A DNA stretch of 64,000 nucleotides. It comes from Streptomyces sp. Tue6028 (lineage in GTDB: Bacteria; Actinomycetota; Actinomycetes; Streptomycetales; Streptomycetaceae). Location of the stretch: contig NZ_MLCE01000014.1 in NCBI RefSeq assembly GCF_002300165.1, positions 1 through 64,000 of the forward strand, given 5' to 3'. Shown here piece after piece: positions 27,715-35,524 of the stretch (position 1 is its first letter; each line of letters begins with the position of its first letter). Position numbers and translations under genes: made by a program. Under the pieces are notes generated by a model. It made no database searches. It saw nothing but the letters and a program-made list of their open reading frames with translations, and had not been told where the DNA came from.

Positions 27715-28893
27715 GTGACGAACTCGCTCCGACCGAACGGCCACCACAGAGCGCCACTCCCCCCGGCACAGGAGCCGGCGGACGGAGTGCCGAGCCCGCG
27801 CTCCCCGCAGACCCCGAGAGCGGCCGGTGAGGCCGCCCCGGCGGGCACCGAGCCCGCCAAGCAACGCGACGCGTTCTTCGACAACGCCAAGTACCTGGCG
27901 ATCGTGCTCGTGGCCATGGGCCACGCATGGGAGCCGTTGAAGAACCAGAGCCGCATCATCGAAGCCGTGTACACGGTCGTGTACACCTTCCACATGCCGG
28001 CCTTCATCATCATCTCCGGCTACTTCTCCCGCAGTTTCGACATGCGGCCCGACCGGCTGAAGCGCCTGGTGACGGGCGTGCTCGTGCCGTACGTCCTCTT
28101 CGAGACGGCGTACTCCCTCTTCCAGCGCTACGCCGCTCCGGACCCCAGTCAGTCGATCACCCTGCTCGACCCCTGGTATCTCACCTGGTTCCTGGTCGCG
28201 CTCTTCGTCTGGCGGCTGACCACCCCCCTGTGGAAGCTGGTTCGCTGGCCGCTGCCGCTCGCGCTGACGATCGCGGTGCTGGCCTCGGTGTCGCCCGACA
28301 TCGGCGACGACCTGGACCTCCAGCGCGTCCTGCAGTTCCTGCCGTTCTTCGTGCTGGGTCTGGTCATGAAGCCCGAGCACTTCCAGCTGGTGCGCCGCCG
28401 CGAGGTGCGGATCCTGTCGGTTCCGGTCTTCGCCGCCGCGCTCGCCGTCGGCTGGTGGGCGGTGCCCCGGATGAACACGGCGTGGTTCTACCACCGTGAC
28501 GCGGCGCAGAACCTCGACGCCCCGTGGTGGTCCGGCGCGGTCATGACCTTCGCGCTCTTCGGCTGCTCGCTGCTGCTGACCGCCTGCTTCTTCGCCTGGG
28601 TGCCGCGTCGCACCTTCTGGTTCACGGCACTGGGCGCGGGCACGCTGTACGGCTATCTGCTGCACGGATTCCTGGTCAAGGCCGCCGACTACTGGGGCTG
28701 GTACGAGCCCTCCTGGCTGCACAAGCCGCTCGGCGAGATCGCCGTGACGCTCGTCGCGGCCGCGGCGGTCACCGTGCTGTGCACCCGGCCCTTCCAACGG
28801 ATCTTCCGCTTCGCGATGGAGCCGAAGATGGAGTGGGCCTTCAAGCGGGACGCCAAGGAGCTGGCCCGGGAGCGGGAGAAGGCCAGGGCGTAG
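27715..28893 (+). CDS. Acyltransferase 3 family membrane protein
   Basis: 392 aa integral membrane protein with about ten helices. Family features are FFDNAKYLAIVLVAMGHAWEPL at the first helix and the FHMPAFIIISGYFSRS segment, where the His and the SGY are typical of OafA/OpgC/NodX-type O-acyltransferases. It should transfer an acyl group to a surface or exported carbohydrate. The first ~55 residues are Pro-rich and cytoplasmic. I chose the GTG at 27715 because GGGAGG lies just upstream; an ATG-type start at 27664 is possible. A hairpin at 28967-29001 ends the transcript. Confidence 0.88.
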   Translation: MTNSLRPNGHHRAPLPPAQEPADGVPSPRSPQTPRAAGEAAPAGTEPAKQRDAFFDNAKYLAIVLVAMGHAWEPLKNQSRIIEAVYTVVYTFHMPAFIIISGYFSRSFDMRPDRLKRLVTGVLVPYVLFETAYSLFQRYAAPDPSQSITLLDPWYLTWFLVALFVWRLTTPLWKLVRWPLPLALTIAVLASVSPDIGDDLDLQRVLQFLPFFVLGLVMKPEHFQLVRRREVRILSVPVFAAALAVGWWAVPRMNTAWFYHRDAAQNLDAPWWSGAVMTFALFGCSLLLTACFFAWVPRRTFWFTALGAGTLYGYLLHGFLVKAADYWGWYEPSWLHKPLGEIAVTLVAAAAVTVLCTRPFQRIFRFAMEPKMEWAFKRDAKELAREREKARA

Positions 28894-28966
28894 GCGGCGC
28901 CGTACGGCACACCTCGGCGAGTCGCGCGGCACACATCGGCAGGTCGTACGGCCCCCTGACGGCGGG

Positions 28967-29001
28967 AGTGCGGGTCCGGGAGAGAACTCCGGGCCCGCAC
29001 T
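28967..29001. terminator. Bidirectional terminator
   Basis: Arms AGTGCGGGTCCGG (28967-28979) and CCGGGCCCGCACT (28989-29001) pair with one G-T wobble. It lies between the convergent acyltransferase and HD-domain genes. Confidence 0.7.
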
Positions 29002-29026
29002 TCGCTGTTCGGCCCCTTGTCGCGTC

Positions 29027-29482
29027 CTAGCCGGGCGGGAGCCCCAGGAGGGCGCGCATCGTCGCGTACTTCTTGGTCAGCCGGGCCCGGGTGTGCTCGT
29101 CGAGGACGGCGAGCCGGACCGGATCCGCGTTGTGCGCCAGGTCCGAGGCCTTCACCAGGAGGGCGCCCGGCGTCGTGCGGATGCGCCGCGCGTACGACTC
29201 CGGCGCCTCTCCCTCCCGCTTCGTCACCGCCAGCACGATGTCCTTGGTGCGCGGGCTCAGTGCGGCCTCGCGCAGCCAGTCCTCGGAGAGCGCGTCGTCC
29301 TCGACCGCGTCGTGCAGCCAGGCCGCGGCCACCTGCTCGTCGTCGCCGCCGCGTTCACGGACGCCCTCCGCCACGGCCCGGAGGTGCTCGCTGTAGGGCC
29401 GGCCGGCCTTGTCGGTCTGGCCGGCGTGCGCCTCACGGGCGAGGGCCTCGACTTCGGCCAGGGTCAGGAGAGTGTGGGTCAC
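29027..29482 (-). CDS. HD-domain hydrolase, RelA/SpoT-like (small alarmone hydrolase type)
   Basis: 151 aa protein made of one HD domain. Visible motifs are AHAGQTDKAGRPYSEHL, the metal-binding LHDAVEDD and KASDLAHNAD, in the order found in the ppGpp hydrolase domain of RelA/SpoT and in stand-alone MESH1-like enzymes. Hydrolysis of (p)ppGpp or a related nucleotide is a reasonable inference but not shown. I placed the start at the GTG at 29482, where homology begins (MTHTLLTLAEVEALAREAH); 22 further codons are open upstream. It is downstream of the SpoIIE-type phosphatase on the same strand, 120 bp away. Confidence 0.8.
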   Translation of the reverse strand: MTHTLLTLAEVEALAREAHAGQTDKAGRPYSEHLRAVAEGVRERGGDDEQVAAAWLHDAVEDDALSEDWLREAALSPRTKDIVLAVTKREGEAPESYARRIRTTPGALLVKASDLAHNADPVRLAVLDEHTRARLTKKYATMRALLGLPPG

Positions 29483-29602
29483 GGCACCAGTGTCGCCCCG
29501 CACCGGTCCGCTCGGGACCCGTGCGGACGAAGAACCCGCGGGGCGCAAGGCCGGGCCCGCAGGATGGGTCGGCCCCGCGGCGAAGTGGACTCGCGCGGTG
29601 GA

Positions 29603-30778
29603 TCAGACCCGCGCCGGTGCCGGGCCCTCGCGGCAGATCAGGAGGAGGGCTCGGTCGTCGTTGACGTCCCTGGCCACCGCCTCGATGAGGTGCCAGGCCG
29701 CGCCGTGGAAGCCGCCCGCCACATAGCGGTCGGCCTCACCGGTCAGCCGGTCGATGCCCTCGACGATGTCCCGGTCGGAGGTCTCCACCAGGCCGTCGGT
29801 GAACAGCATCAGCACGTCGCCGGGGCGCAGGGACCCCTTCACCGGGTCGAACTGGGCGCCGTCGTACACGCCCAGCAGGGGCCCCTCGGCGGCCTTCTCC
29901 TCCCACCGGCCGCTGCCCGCGCTCAGTTGCAGGCCCGGCGGATGTCCGGCGGAGAAGAGTTCGTAGTCGCCGGAGTCGAGGTCGAGGACCAGGTGGATCG
30001 AGGTCGCGAAGCCCTCGTCCCAGTCCTGGCGCAGCAGATAGCCGTTGGCCGCGGGAAGGAAGGCGTGCGGCGGGAGCGAACCGAGGAGGCCGCCGAAGGC
30101 TCCCGACAGCAGCAGCGCGCGGGAACCCGCGTCCATGCCCTTGCCGGAGACGTCGGTGAGGACGACCTCCAGGGTGCGGCCGCCGTTCGTCCGGGCCGCG
30201 ACCACGAAGTCCCCGGAGAACGACTGCCCGCCGGCCGGACGCAGCGCCATCTCGCGGTGCCAGCCCAGCGGGAGTTTCGGCAGCTTGCTCTGCACTCTGA
30301 TGCGTTCGCGCAGGTCGAAGAGCATCGTGCCGCCGCGCCGCCAGGGGACGCCCACCCGGCTGCGGAACTGGGCGATCAGCAGACCGAAGAAGCCGCAGGC
30401 GGCGACGACGAGGACCACGCCCGGTGTCACCCGGGACGGGCCCTCGGTGTACGGGCCCAGTTGCACGGACTCCACTATCAGCGCGGTGGCGGCGGCCGCG
30501 TACAGGCCGAGGAGGCTGGCCGGGCGCAGCAGCAGTCCGCCGGCCACGATCGGCAGGACCAGCGCGGCCGGAGAGCACCACACCGAGTTCACCAGCGTCG
30601 TGGAGGCGATCACCGGGACCGTGAGCAGCAGGCCGGCCAGCGCGATCCAGTCGGAGCCGTCCCCGCGGAAGTAGTCGACCGCGGATCTGCGCAGCCCTGT
30701 GCGGGCCCGGTGCCACTGCTTCTTCAACCGGGCCGTGAACGTATCGGCTTCCGCGCGCCGCTCTCGTCCTGCTGCCAT
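29603..30778 (-). CDS. Membrane PP2C/SpoIIE-type serine phosphatase
   Basis: 391 aa. A basic N-terminus leads into about four membrane helices (about residues 40-130), followed by a SpoIIE-type PP2C domain (about 165-385). Metal-binding features include SGDFVVAAR, LTDVSGKGMDAG, SAGHPPGLQL and LFTDGLVET. Enzymes of this type usually dephosphorylate anti-sigma-factor antagonists and so release sigma factors; in Streptomyces they occur in many copies. There is no sensory PAS or GAF domain, so any signal would be sensed through the membrane part. The substrate is unknown. Confidence 0.9.
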   Translation of the reverse strand: MAAGRERRAEADTFTARLKKQWHRARTGLRRSAVDYFRGDGSDWIALAGLLLTVPVIASTTLVNSVWCSPAALVLPIVAGGLLLRPASLLGLYAAAATALIVESVQLGPYTEGPSRVTPGVVLVVAACGFFGLLIAQFRSRVGVPWRRGGTMLFDLRERIRVQSKLPKLPLGWHREMALRPAGGQSFSGDFVVAARTNGGRTLEVVLTDVSGKGMDAGSRALLLSGAFGGLLGSLPPHAFLPAANGYLLRQDWDEGFATSIHLVLDLDSGDYELFSAGHPPGLQLSAGSGRWEEKAAEGPLLGVYDGAQFDPVKGSLRPGDVLMLFTDGLVETSDRDIVEGIDRLTGEADRYVAGGFHGAAWHLIEAVARDVNDDRALLLICREGPAPARV

Positions 30779-30937
30779 TAGTTCGGGACCCTATCCATCG
30801 GACCAGGTGCTTGGCACGGGAGGTCCCACTTGTCCCCCGTCCGAGCGCTGAACTTCACAGAGAACATCACCGCCAGCGGCCCCCGCTTCGGCCGAAATTC
30901 CCTCGCTCGTACCGCATTGCCCTGGTACTCATGGGCC

Positions 30938-32167
30938 ATGACGACTGACGTGCGGGTGCTGCGGCAGAGCGAGTGGAACACGTGGTACGAAACCCTCATC
31001 CGCGCGTTCAGCGGCGTGCAGGAGGCCGCGGAGGAGCGCGAGCTGTGGGACGCGCTCACCGAGTGCGACCGCTCGCTGGGAGTGTGGGAGGAAGAGCGGT
31101 GCGTGGGCACCGCGGGCGCCTTCTCCTTCCGGATGACGGTCCCCGGCGGCGCCTCCGTGCCGGCGGCGGGCGTCACGATGGTCAGCGTCGCGGCCACGCA
31201 CCGGCGGCGCGGGGTGCTGACGGCGATGATGCGGCGCCAGCTCGACGACCTCCACGCCGGGGGCGAACCGCTCGCCGTCCTGACCGCGTCGGAGCCGGAC
31301 ATCTACGGCCGGTTCGGCTACGGCATCGGCACCCTCCAGATCAGGGCCGAGATCGACACCGGCCGGGTCCGGCTGTCCGTACCGCCCGGCACCGACGACG
31401 TACGGCTGCGCTACGAGGCGCCCGCCGACGTCCTGGACGCGTGCGAGGCGGTGTACGCGCGGCTGGTGCCGGCCCGTCCGGGCATGCTGGCCCGGCAGCC
31501 CGGCTGGGAGCGGCTCGGACTGCTCGACCCGGAGAGCGACCGCGACGGGGCCTCGCCCCTGCAGTGCGTGGTCGCCGAGCGGGACGGCGAGGTCGTCGGC
31601 TACACGCGCTTCCGGGTCAAGCCTGCCTGGGGACCGTCCGGCCACGACGGCACGGTGCTGGTGCAGGACGTCGAGGGGCTCGACCCGGCGGCCCGTGCCG
31701 CGCTGTGGCGGTTCCTCTTCGGCATCGACCTGACGACCGGGCTGCACACCCGGGGCCGTCCCGTCGACGAGGAGTGGCAGCACATGGTGTCCGACATCCG
31801 CCGCTGCGGCCTGCGGGTGAAGGACTCGCTGCATGTGCGGCTCGTCGACGTCGGCGCCGCGCTGGAGGTACGGACCTACCAGGCGCCGGTGGATGTGGTG
31901 TTCGAGGTCGAGGACGCGTTCTGCCCCTGGAACGAGGGGCGTTGGCGACTCACGGGCGACGCGAAGGGCGCCTCCTGCGTACGCACCGAGGACACCGCCG
32001 ATCTCGCCCTGTCCGTACGGGAGTTGGGGGCGGCCTATCTCGGCGGGGTGTCCCTGGTCTCGCTCGGGGCGGCCGGCCGGGTGCGGGAGCTGCGCCAGGG
32101 CGCCCTGGCGGAGGCGTCCGTCGCGTTCTCCTCGGCGGTCGCGCCCTGGCTGCCGCACGGGTTCTAG
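30938..32167 (+). CDS. Eis-like GNAT N-acetyltransferase
   Basis: 409 aa protein of the Eis family: an N-terminal GNAT domain, a second degenerate GNAT domain, and a C-terminal sterol-carrier-like domain. The acetyl-CoA loop is seen in MVSVAATHRRRGVLTAMM and the family segment in EPDIYGRFGYGIGT. Known Eis enzymes acetylate aminoglycosides and other amines at several positions, but many Streptomyces homologues have unknown substrates. ATG at 30938 is chosen because it gives the usual N-terminus with DVRVLRQSEW; the frame continues upstream without a better start. It is transcribed away from the phosphatase gene. Confidence 0.88.
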   Translation: MTTDVRVLRQSEWNTWYETLIRAFSGVQEAAEERELWDALTECDRSLGVWEEERCVGTAGAFSFRMTVPGGASVPAAGVTMVSVAATHRRRGVLTAMMRRQLDDLHAGGEPLAVLTASEPDIYGRFGYGIGTLQIRAEIDTGRVRLSVPPGTDDVRLRYEAPADVLDACEAVYARLVPARPGMLARQPGWERLGLLDPESDRDGASPLQCVVAERDGEVVGYTRFRVKPAWGPSGHDGTVLVQDVEGLDPAARAALWRFLFGIDLTTGLHTRGRPVDEEWQHMVSDIRRCGLRVKDSLHVRLVDVGAALEVRTYQAPVDVVFEVEDAFCPWNEGRWRLTGDAKGASCVRTEDTADLALSVRELGAAYLGGVSLVSLGAAGRVRELRQGALAEASVAFSSAVAPWLPHGF

Positions 32168-32219
32168 GCGTGCTCCTGGTGGGCGCCTTGCCCACCTGGT
32201 CCGGCGCGCGGTCGTGCCG

Positions 32220-33029
32220 TCAGCGGGTCTGGCAGGTGGGGCACCAGAACAGATTGCGGGCGGCCAGACCGGCGGTGCGGATCTCGCCGCCGCAGATGTG
32301 ACAGGGCAGGTTCGCCCTGCGGTACACGTAGACCTCGCCGCCGTGGTCGTCCACGCGCGGCGGACGGCCCATCGCCTCAGGGGTGTGCTCCGGGCGGACC
32401 GTGTCGATGCGGTTGTTGCGGACGCCCTCGCGCAGGAGGCCCACGAGGTCGGCCCAGATCGCGTCCCACTCCGCGCCGGTGAGGTCCCTGCCCGCGCGAT
32501 AGGGGTCGATGCCGTGCCGGAAGAGGACCTCCGCGCGGTAGACGTTGCCCACGCCCGCGACGACCTTCTGGTCCATGAGCAGCGCGGCGACCGTCGTACG
32601 GCTGCGGGAGATCCGGCGGTACGCGGCCGCCGGGTCGGCGTCCGGGCGCAGCGGGTCCGGGCCCAGGCGGTCGTGTATCGCCCGCTTCTCGGCGTCGGTG
32701 ATCAGCGCGCAGGTGGTGGGGCCGCGCAGGTCGACGTACGCGGTCTCGTTCGCCAGGCGGAGGCGGACCGTGTCGGTGGGCGGGGGCGCGGGGGCGTCAC
32801 CGAAGCCGACCTTGCCGAAGAGGCCGAGGTGGATGTGGACCCAGTCGGTGTCGCGGAAGCCGAGGAAAAGGTGCTTGCCGTGGGCCTCGGTACGGGTGAG
32901 TTCCGCTCCGGTCAGCAGTTCGGCGGCGTCGGAGAACTTGCCCTGCGGGCTGGTCACCCGGGTGGGCGTGCCGGCGAAACGGTCGGCGTAGTCCTGCGCC
33001 AGCCGGTGGATGGTGTGCCCCTCTGGCAC
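32220..33029 (-). CDS. nei: Fpg/Nei-family DNA glycosylase
   Basis: 269 aa base-excision repair enzyme. It begins MPEGHTIHRLA: after removal of Met, Pro2 is the catalytic nucleophile and Glu3 the general acid. The 'EGHTIH' form is typical of actinobacterial Nei (endonuclease VIII) rather than Fpg ('PELPEVE'). The C-terminus has a zinc finger with CHICGG and CPTCQ and an H2TH region (QKVVAGVGNVYRAEVLF). It removes oxidised bases and cuts the abasic site. It lies 121 bp downstream of rpiB on the same strand. Which oxidised bases it prefers cannot be read from sequence. Confidence 0.92.
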   Translation of the reverse strand: MPEGHTIHRLAQDYADRFAGTPTRVTSPQGKFSDAAELLTGAELTRTEAHGKHLFLGFRDTDWVHIHLGLFGKVGFGDAPAPPPTDTVRLRLANETAYVDLRGPTTCALITDAEKRAIHDRLGPDPLRPDADPAAAYRRISRSRTTVAALLMDQKVVAGVGNVYRAEVLFRHGIDPYRAGRDLTGAEWDAIWADLVGLLREGVRNNRIDTVRPEHTPEAMGRPPRVDDHGGEVYVYRRANLPCHICGGEIRTAGLAARNLFWCPTCQTR

Positions 33030-33150
33030 GGTGGCCGCGTCCTTTCCTGCCGCCCCGGGCTCCGCCCCGGAGCCCGTCTCCCGCCCTGCCGCCTGTCCGG
33101 TCGGCGGTGAGGTCGCCTCGGACGGGGGGCGCGGTGCCCCCCGTCACACG

Positions 33151-33639
33151 TCAGTCCTGCTGCGGGTGGTGGGCCGGGATCGGGGGCAGGTCGCCCGTCG
33201 TCTCGTAGACCGACAGCATGTCGATGCGACGGATATGACGCTCGTCACCGGAGAAGGGGGTGCCGAGGAAGGTCTCGACGAACTTCGTCGCCTCCTCCTG
33301 CGTGTGCATGCGGGCGCCGACGGCCACGACGTTGGCGTTGTTGTGCTGACGGCCGAGGGACGCGGTCTCCTCGCTCCACGCGAGGGCGGCACGGACGCCC
33401 TTCACCTTGTTCGCCGCGATCTGCTCGCCGTTGCCGGAGCCGCCGATCACGATGCCGAGGGCCTCGGAGTCCGCGGCCGTGCGCTCCGCGGCACGGAGGC
33501 AGAAGGGCGGGTAGTCGTCCTGGGCGTCATAGATGTGGGGCCCGCAGTCCACGGGCTCGTGGCCGGCGGCCTTGAGCCACTCGACGAGGTGGTTCTTGAG
33601 TTCGAAGCCGGCATGGTCCGAGCCGAGATACACGCGCAT
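33151..33639 (-). CDS. rpiB: Ribose-5-phosphate isomerase B
   Basis: 162 aa enzyme interconverting ribose 5-phosphate and ribulose 5-phosphate in the pentose phosphate pathway. The N-terminal MRVYLGSDHAGFELK is characteristic. The active-site loop reads GGSGNGEQIAANK rather than the CGTG of E. coli RpiB; actinobacterial enzymes such as that of M. tuberculosis use a Glu in this loop as catalytic base instead of Cys. ATG at 33639 is used, since the 16 upstream codons do not resemble the family. It could also help polyol catabolism, but it is not linked to that locus here. Confidence 0.93.
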   Translation of the reverse strand: MRVYLGSDHAGFELKNHLVEWLKAAGHEPVDCGPHIYDAQDDYPPFCLRAAERTAADSEALGIVIGGSGNGEQIAANKVKGVRAALAWSEETASLGRQHNNANVVAVGARMHTQEEATKFVETFLGTPFSGDERHIRRIDMLSVYETTGDLPPIPAHHPQQD

Positions 33640-33704
33640 GGTCCGAGTGTGACACGGCCGCACCGGGGCAGCAGAGCCGGGTGTCACCCTTCACCCGGCC
33701 GTCG

Positions 33705-33720
33705 TTTTGCACGCGCAACG
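33705..33720. promoter_or_regulatory. TTTTGCACNCGCAACG motif upstream of permease 1
   Basis: TTTTGCACGCGCAACG contains the palindrome TTGC-N4-GCAA. The same 16-mer, with one change, lies at 48379-48394 upstream of a paralogous permease gene. It is a candidate operator, 170 bp before the start codon. Confidence 0.5.
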
Positions 33721-33760
33721 CTCACCGTCGATCTCTAAAAATATGAGCAAGGCCACAGAT

Positions 33761-33797
33761 CCTCAAGTAAACCTCAAGTAACGATTTGGATTCAAAG
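33761..33797 (+). promoter_or_regulatory. 11-bp direct repeats upstream of permease 1
   Basis: CCTCAAGTAA occurs at 33761-33770 and 33772-33781. Read as GTAAA-N6-GTAAC-N6-GATTC, it resembles the 11-bp periodic sites of the nitrogen regulator GlnR and of MtrA. The match is partial. Confidence 0.35.
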
Positions 33798-33889
33798 GTT
33801 CACGAATTCCTTTGCCTCCGATTCACTGGGCCGATCCGTACGCCGCTCGTACGGAGCAACGCTCACCCGGCGCAAAGGAAATCCCCTCC

Positions 33890-35365
33890 ATGACCTCGCA
33901 GCCGACCCCCACAAAGGCCGCCCACGGCCCCGGAGGCCCCGGAGAACCCGGTGGCGGCCTCCAGGCCGGTCTCAAGAACCGTCACCTCTCGATGATCGCC
34001 ATCGGCGGTGTCATCGGAGCCGGACTCTTCGTCGGCTCCAGCACCGGCATCGCCACCGCAGGACCCGGCATCCTCCTGTCCTACGCCCTCGTCGGCACGC
34101 TCGTCGTGCTCGTGATGCGGATGCTCGGAGAGATGTCCGCCGCGAACCCGAGCTCGGGCTCCTTCTCGGCACACGCCGACCGCGCTCTCGGGCGCTGGGC
34201 CGGCTTCTCGATCGGCTGGCTGTACTGGTTCTTCTGGGTGGTGGTGCTGGCCGTGGAGGCCACCGCCGGCGCCAAGATCCTCGAAGGCTGGATCCCGGCG
34301 GTGCCCCAGTGGGGCTGGGCCCTCATCGTGATGGTCGTCCTCACCGCCACCAACCTGGTGTCCGTGGGGTCCTACGGCGAGTTCGAGTTCTGGTTCGCCG
34401 GGATCAAGGTCGTGGCGATCGGCGGATTCATCGTCGTCGGCGCGCTCGCCGTCCTCGGAATCCTGCCGGGCGCCGACAGCGACAAGGCCTCGTTCGGCAA
34501 CCTGACCGACCACGGCGGCTTCCTGCCCCACGGTCCGGGCACGATCCTGACCGGTGTGCTGCTCGTCGTCTTCTCCTTCATGGGCAGCGAGATCGCGACG
34601 CTGGCCGCCGGTGAGTCCGAGGACCCGCAGCGCGCGGTCACCAAGTCGACCAACAGCATCATCTGGCGTATCGGCGTCTTCTACCTCGGCTCGATCCTCA
34701 TCGTGGTCTCCCTGCTGCCCTGGAACGACCCCTCCATCAAGGAGAAGGGCTCCTACGTCGCGGCCCTGGACTCCCTCGGCATCGCGCACGCCGGTCAGAT
34801 CATGAACTTCATCGTGCTGACCTCGGTGCTGTCCTGTCTCAACTCCGGGCTCTACACGGCCTCCCGCATGGCCTTCTCGCTCGGCCAGCGCGGGGACGCG
34901 CCCAAGGCCTTCGCGAAGACCACCTCGCGCGGTGTGCCGACGGCCGCGATCGTCGTCTCCGTCGTCTTCGGCTTCGTCGCCGTCTTCTTCAACTACAAGT
35001 TCCCGGACTCGGTCTTCCTCTTCCTGGTGAACTCCTCCGGCGCCGTGGCCCTGTTCGTCTGGCTCGTCATCTGCTTCTCGCAGCTGCGCATGCGGAAGAT
35101 CATCCAGCGCGAGGCGCCCGAGAAGCTCGTCGTGAAGATGTGGCTGTACCCGTACCTGACCTGGGCGACGGCCGCGCTGATCGTCTTCGTCCTCGGCTAC
35201 ATGCTCACCGACACCGAGGGCGAGAGCAGCGGACGGACGACCGTCCTGCTGTCCCTGCTGGTCGCGGCGGTCGTGATCGTGATCGCCGTGGTCAAGGAGA
35301 AGGTCCGCGGCAACCGCCCGGCGCCCGCCGTCGAGGCCGAGGCGGACAAGGTGTCCGTCGGCTAG
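33890..35365 (+). CDS. Amino-acid permease (APC superfamily)
   Basis: 491 aa transporter with 12 predicted helices. The N-terminal signature is HLSMIAIGGVIGAGLFVGSS, typical of the amino-acid transporter family that includes GABA, Phe and Lys permeases, followed by the conserved GEMSAANPSSGSFSAHADRALG. It should import an amino acid with protons. It is closely related to the permease at 48414-49817. ATG at 33890 is preceded by AAAGGAAA about ten bases upstream. The 250-bp upstream region is AT-rich and carries two candidate operators, which suggests tight control, perhaps by nitrogen status. Substrate unknown. Confidence 0.9.
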   Translation: MTSQPTPTKAAHGPGGPGEPGGGLQAGLKNRHLSMIAIGGVIGAGLFVGSSTGIATAGPGILLSYALVGTLVVLVMRMLGEMSAANPSSGSFSAHADRALGRWAGFSIGWLYWFFWVVVLAVEATAGAKILEGWIPAVPQWGWALIVMVVLTATNLVSVGSYGEFEFWFAGIKVVAIGGFIVVGALAVLGILPGADSDKASFGNLTDHGGFLPHGPGTILTGVLLVVFSFMGSEIATLAAGESEDPQRAVTKSTNSIIWRIGVFYLGSILIVVSLLPWNDPSIKEKGSYVAALDSLGIAHAGQIMNFIVLTSVLSCLNSGLYTASRMAFSLGQRGDAPKAFAKTTSRGVPTAAIVVSVVFGFVAVFFNYKFPDSVFLFLVNSSGAVALFVWLVICFSQLRMRKIIQREAPEKLVVKMWLYPYLTWATAALIVFVLGYMLTDTEGESSGRTTVLLSLLVAAVVIVIAVVKEKVRGNRPAPAVEAEADKVSVG

Positions 35366-35387
35366 CCCCGTCCCCGTCCCCCGCGGC

Positions 35388-35421
35388 GAGGGGAGGGAGT
35401 CCTTCGGGGCTCCCTCCCCTC
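35388..35421. terminator. Terminator after permease 1
   Basis: GAGGGGAGGGAG (35388-35399) pairs with CTCCCTCCCCTC (35410-35421), with an inner CC-TTCG-GG tetraloop. It lies between the convergent permease and kinase genes. Confidence 0.8.
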
Positions 35422-35524
35422 TCGTGTTCCCGGCACCCGGCACCCAGGGCATCGCGTGGCCGCGGCCGTATTCCGGGCGGGACACCCGGCGTCCATGGCA
35501 CCGCGCGTCCGCGGCATCTCGCCC

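Noticed and set aside
27624..28013. Minus-strand frames over the start of the acyltransferase gene
   Set aside because: Shadows of the acyltransferase gene; hydropathy and motifs support only the plus strand.
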